From Actinomycetes bacterium (GTDB lineage Bacteria; Actinomycetota; Actinomycetes; Nanopelagicales; Nanopelagicaceae): a stretch of 59,240 nucleotides of DNA. The notes beneath the pieces were generated by a model. That model worked only from the letters and a program-made list of their open reading frames with translations. It was not told the DNA's origin and did not search any database. This document shows, in pieces, positions 57,410 through 59,240 of this stretch. Location: positions 1 to 59,240 of the forward strand of contig JANYCW010000055.1 of the NCBI GenBank assembly GCA_025360085.1, read 5' to 3'. Every line of letters starts with the position of its first letter. Position 1 is the first letter of the stretch. Position numbers and translations under genes: made by a program.

Positions 57410-59008
57410 TTAAATACCAGCTGCATTTCCCTCACACCTTGGATCGGAGCCGAATGCGTAAGTGCCGTTAGGCAAGACCTCCAACATTTGAACCGAAGAC
57501 CCATGTGCCCATGCACCAATCAGCGAGATTTCATGGTCTTTTGCGCGCAAGGCTTCAATAACAACCGAACCCACACGGTTTTCTATCTCTAAAACTCCGC
57601 TTCCATTTTCAACTAACGAACTCTGCCCTGCAACATTTAAATGTTGCCAGCGCGGCGCCTCGATTGCCTCTTGCACGTTCATTTTTAGATCCACAACATT
57701 AATAATTAACTGGAGATTAGTTTGAACTTGGATATTTGCACCCGGTGTTCCACCCACTAAATAAAGAGAGCCGTCATCGCGCGTAGCACTCCATGCATTC
57801 AGCGTATGGGCAGGGCGTTTGCCAGGTTCAATACAGTTGGGAGAGCGTGGATCTAAAGAAAAGCCAGTCAAGCGGTTATTTAAAACGATGCCAGTGCCGG
57901 GGATCACCCAAGAGCTGCCAAAACCATGGAAGACCGATTGAATCCAAGAAACGGCGTTGCCCTCATCGTCTGCGACTAAGAAATACGTTGTATCGCTTCC
58001 TTCAGCCGCCGCTTTACTGTCATTATTTGCTTCGTCAATATTGATTTGTGAGAAACGCCAATCTATGTTTTCTTTTCCTAAAATCTGCTCAACATTGACA
58101 TCACAAAACTCAGGATCGGCCAGAATCAAATTTCTATCAGTAAAGCCAATTTTTTTACTTTCAACGCTAATGTGGATCCGATCGACGTCACTCATAGTTG
58201 AAAAATTAAATCGCTCACACAGAAGTAGCTCTTCCATCAAAATCATTCCTTGCGCTGGTGGTGGCTGTCCATAGATAATGATGTCGCGATATTTTATCGA
58301 CAACGGCGCCAATACTCGTGTGGAATGTGATTTCAAATCCTCTGCACTAAACCAGCCATCTGAGCCATCGATGAGTTGTTTTGAAATTACACCGTCATAG
58401 AATGCGTCTCGGCCCCCAACGGCAATTGCACGAAGGGATTTCGCTAAGTCTTTTTGAATAATCAAATCGCCGACTTTACTTTTGGCGTCAATGCCCATAT
58501 CTCTAAATAACTCTGTATCAGGTGCAATAGTTAAATGGTTAGCGATTCTCTGAATAAATCCGGGGGTAGCAGCGAAACCATTGTCAGCGTAATCAATGGC
58601 AGGTTCTAACAATTCGGCAAAGGGTAGTTTTCCATAGTGCTTGTGAGCTTGAAACCACGTCGAAACCAGACCAGGGATTGTTCCTGATTTAAATCCATGC
58701 AGAGGAATTCCATCAGGGTAGGCTCCTGCCATTGCCATATGCGGTGCTTCTCCGCTGCCATTAAAGGCGAGATTCTCCTTGGTTTTTGCGTGGTGAGTAA
58801 TGAGGAAAGCATCGCCACCCAAGTGAGATGCGCCAGGTTCAATGACGCAAATAACCGCACTTAACGCAATTGCGGCATCGATGAATGAGCCGCCTCGATT
58901 AAGTATTGCGATTGCCGTACTCACGGCTAGCGGTTGACTGGCGGCGGCTCCACCCTTTTTAGAATAGATAACACCGCGTCCCGTTTGCACATGCGCACTC
59001 TTTCCCAT
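57410..59008 (-). CDS. ggt: Gamma-glutamyltransferase family protein
   Basis: A 532-residue Ntn hydrolase. The self-cleavage and catalytic threonine is T340 in GSDTTYFLVADDEGNAVSWIQS; the large-subunit part has GGSFIDAAIALSAV and LGGDAFLI, and the C-terminus GGTPGANIQVQTNLQLIINVVD. It lacks a signal peptide (starts MGKSAHVQTGRGVIYSKKGG), so it should act in the cytosol on gamma-glutamyl compounds or related amides, unlike the secreted glutathione-degrading forms. It is the only gene between the MFS gene and rnpB. Confidence 0.9.
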   Translation of the reverse strand: MGKSAHVQTGRGVIYSKKGGAAASQPLAVSTAIAILNRGGSFIDAAIALSAVICVIEPGASHLGGDAFLITHHAKTKENLAFNGSGEAPHMAMAGAYPDGIPLHGFKSGTIPGLVSTWFQAHKHYGKLPFAELLEPAIDYADNGFAATPGFIQRIANHLTIAPDTELFRDMGIDAKSKVGDLIIQKDLAKSLRAIAVGGRDAFYDGVISKQLIDGSDGWFSAEDLKSHSTRVLAPLSIKYRDIIIYGQPPPAQGMILMEELLLCERFNFSTMSDVDRIHISVESKKIGFTDRNLILADPEFCDVNVEQILGKENIDWRFSQINIDEANNDSKAAAEGSDTTYFLVADDEGNAVSWIQSVFHGFGSSWVIPGTGIVLNNRLTGFSLDPRSPNCIEPGKRPAHTLNAWSATRDDGSLYLVGGTPGANIQVQTNLQLIINVVDLKMNVQEAIEAPRWQHLNVAGQSSLVENGSGVLEIENRVGSVVIEALRAKDHEISLIGAWAHGSSVQMLEVLPNGTYAFGSDPRCEGNAAGI

Positions 59009-59019
59009 CTTGTGAGCAA

Positions 59020-59049
59020 TTACAAGAACAGTGCTTATGGCCGTATCCT
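59020..59049 (+). promoter_or_regulatory. Candidate promoter for RNase P RNA
   Basis: TTACAA (59020-59025) and TATCCT (59044-59049) are spaced by 18 nt, placing the start near 59056, just before the first recognisable rnpB bases. Confidence 0.45.
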
Positions 59050-59060
59050 TAAGGTAAGAA

Positions 59061-59240
59061 GAGTCGCCCGGATCACCGCGTTGACGCTAGTTTTCTAGTG
59101 GCACCGAGGAAAGTCCGGACTCCATAGAGCGAAGTGGTGGGTAACGCCCACCCGGAGCAATCCGCGGGAATAGTGCAACAGAAAGCAGACCGCCTTTTAG
59201 AAATAAAAGGTAAGGGTGAAACGGTGGTGTAAGAGACCAC
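59061..59240 (+). ncRNA. rnpB: RNase P RNA, 5' part (cut by window end)
   Basis: The catalytic RNA that trims tRNA 5' leaders. Universal conserved regions are recognisable: GAGGAAAGTCCGGACTCC (59105-59122, first half of P4), CAACAGAAAGCAGACCGCC (59178-59196), and AGGGTGAAACGGTG then GTAAGAGACCAC (to 59240). These match the bacterial type-A order. The 3' half, with the second strand of P4, lies beyond the window. The exact 5' end is estimated. Confidence 0.93.

Overview
The window reads as one contiguous piece of a streamlined, fairly AT-rich actinobacterial (Actinomycetota) chromosome. The gene order argS-lysA-hom-thrC-thrB-rho-rpmE-prfA-prmC-tsaC-glyA-wecA-atpI-atpBEFHAGDC, with murA and a PduO-type cobalamin adenosyltransferase close behind, follows the order I remember for mycobacteria and streptomycetes. 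Almost every gene pair is nearly touching or overlapping. Small genes, low GC and this layout fit a freshwater planktonic lineage such as acI (Nanopelagicales). That placement is inference; no 16S rRNA is present.

Region 1 (1-1320): a 19-nt C run at the window edge (probable artefact), a xylose-type sugar-binding lipoprotein on the minus strand, and a divergent spacer with three inverted repeats. Region 2 (1327-7684): argS, then lysine and threonine synthesis. Region 3 (7685-8539): the only long gene-poor gap, holding a decayed sugar-binding-protein gene and the rho promoter and leader. Region 4 (8540-22959): rho, rpmE, prfA, prmC, a degenerate TsaC-like gene, glyA, wecA, two small ATP synthase assembly genes and the complete F1Fo ATP synthase operon. 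Region 5 (22961-35088): glpX-murA facing the operon, a cobalamin adenosyltransferase, an ABC-2 exporter, an aldehyde dehydrogenase, a hydrolase, an AI-2E-family permease, a DUF4032 kinase-like protein, a TPR protein and an MFS permease. Region 6 (35075-44349): glgB-glgE-aceE on the minus strand, then DUF3052, ahpE, tRNA-Val, a zinc-ribbon protein and an RNase H/phosphatase. Region 7 (44386-50708): a peptide ABC transporter (SBP, two permeases, two ATPases) and a MOSC protein. Region 8 (50735-59240): histidine degradation hutU-hutI-hutH with a convergent hutG, an MFS permease, a gamma-glutamyltransferase and the 5' part of RNase P RNA.

Together the genes cover housekeeping (translation, termination, ATP synthesis, peptidoglycan start), amino-acid synthesis, alpha-glucan storage by the GlgE route, and use of imported peptides, histidine and sugars.

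The strongest unannotated signal is regulatory. At 15 starts a TANNNT -10 box lies 6-8 nt before the ATG or GTG, the geometry of leaderless transcripts. Three divergent pairs pack two such promoters into 24-38 bp, two boxes reuse the TAG stop of the gene before, and three convergent pairs share one TTAR tetranucleotide as both stop codons. Other points are MurA with Asp in place of the catalytic Cys, an ATP synthase epsilon without its C-terminal domain, a TsaC-like protein without the family's key motifs, and a potentially switching RNA leader before the peptide-binding gene.
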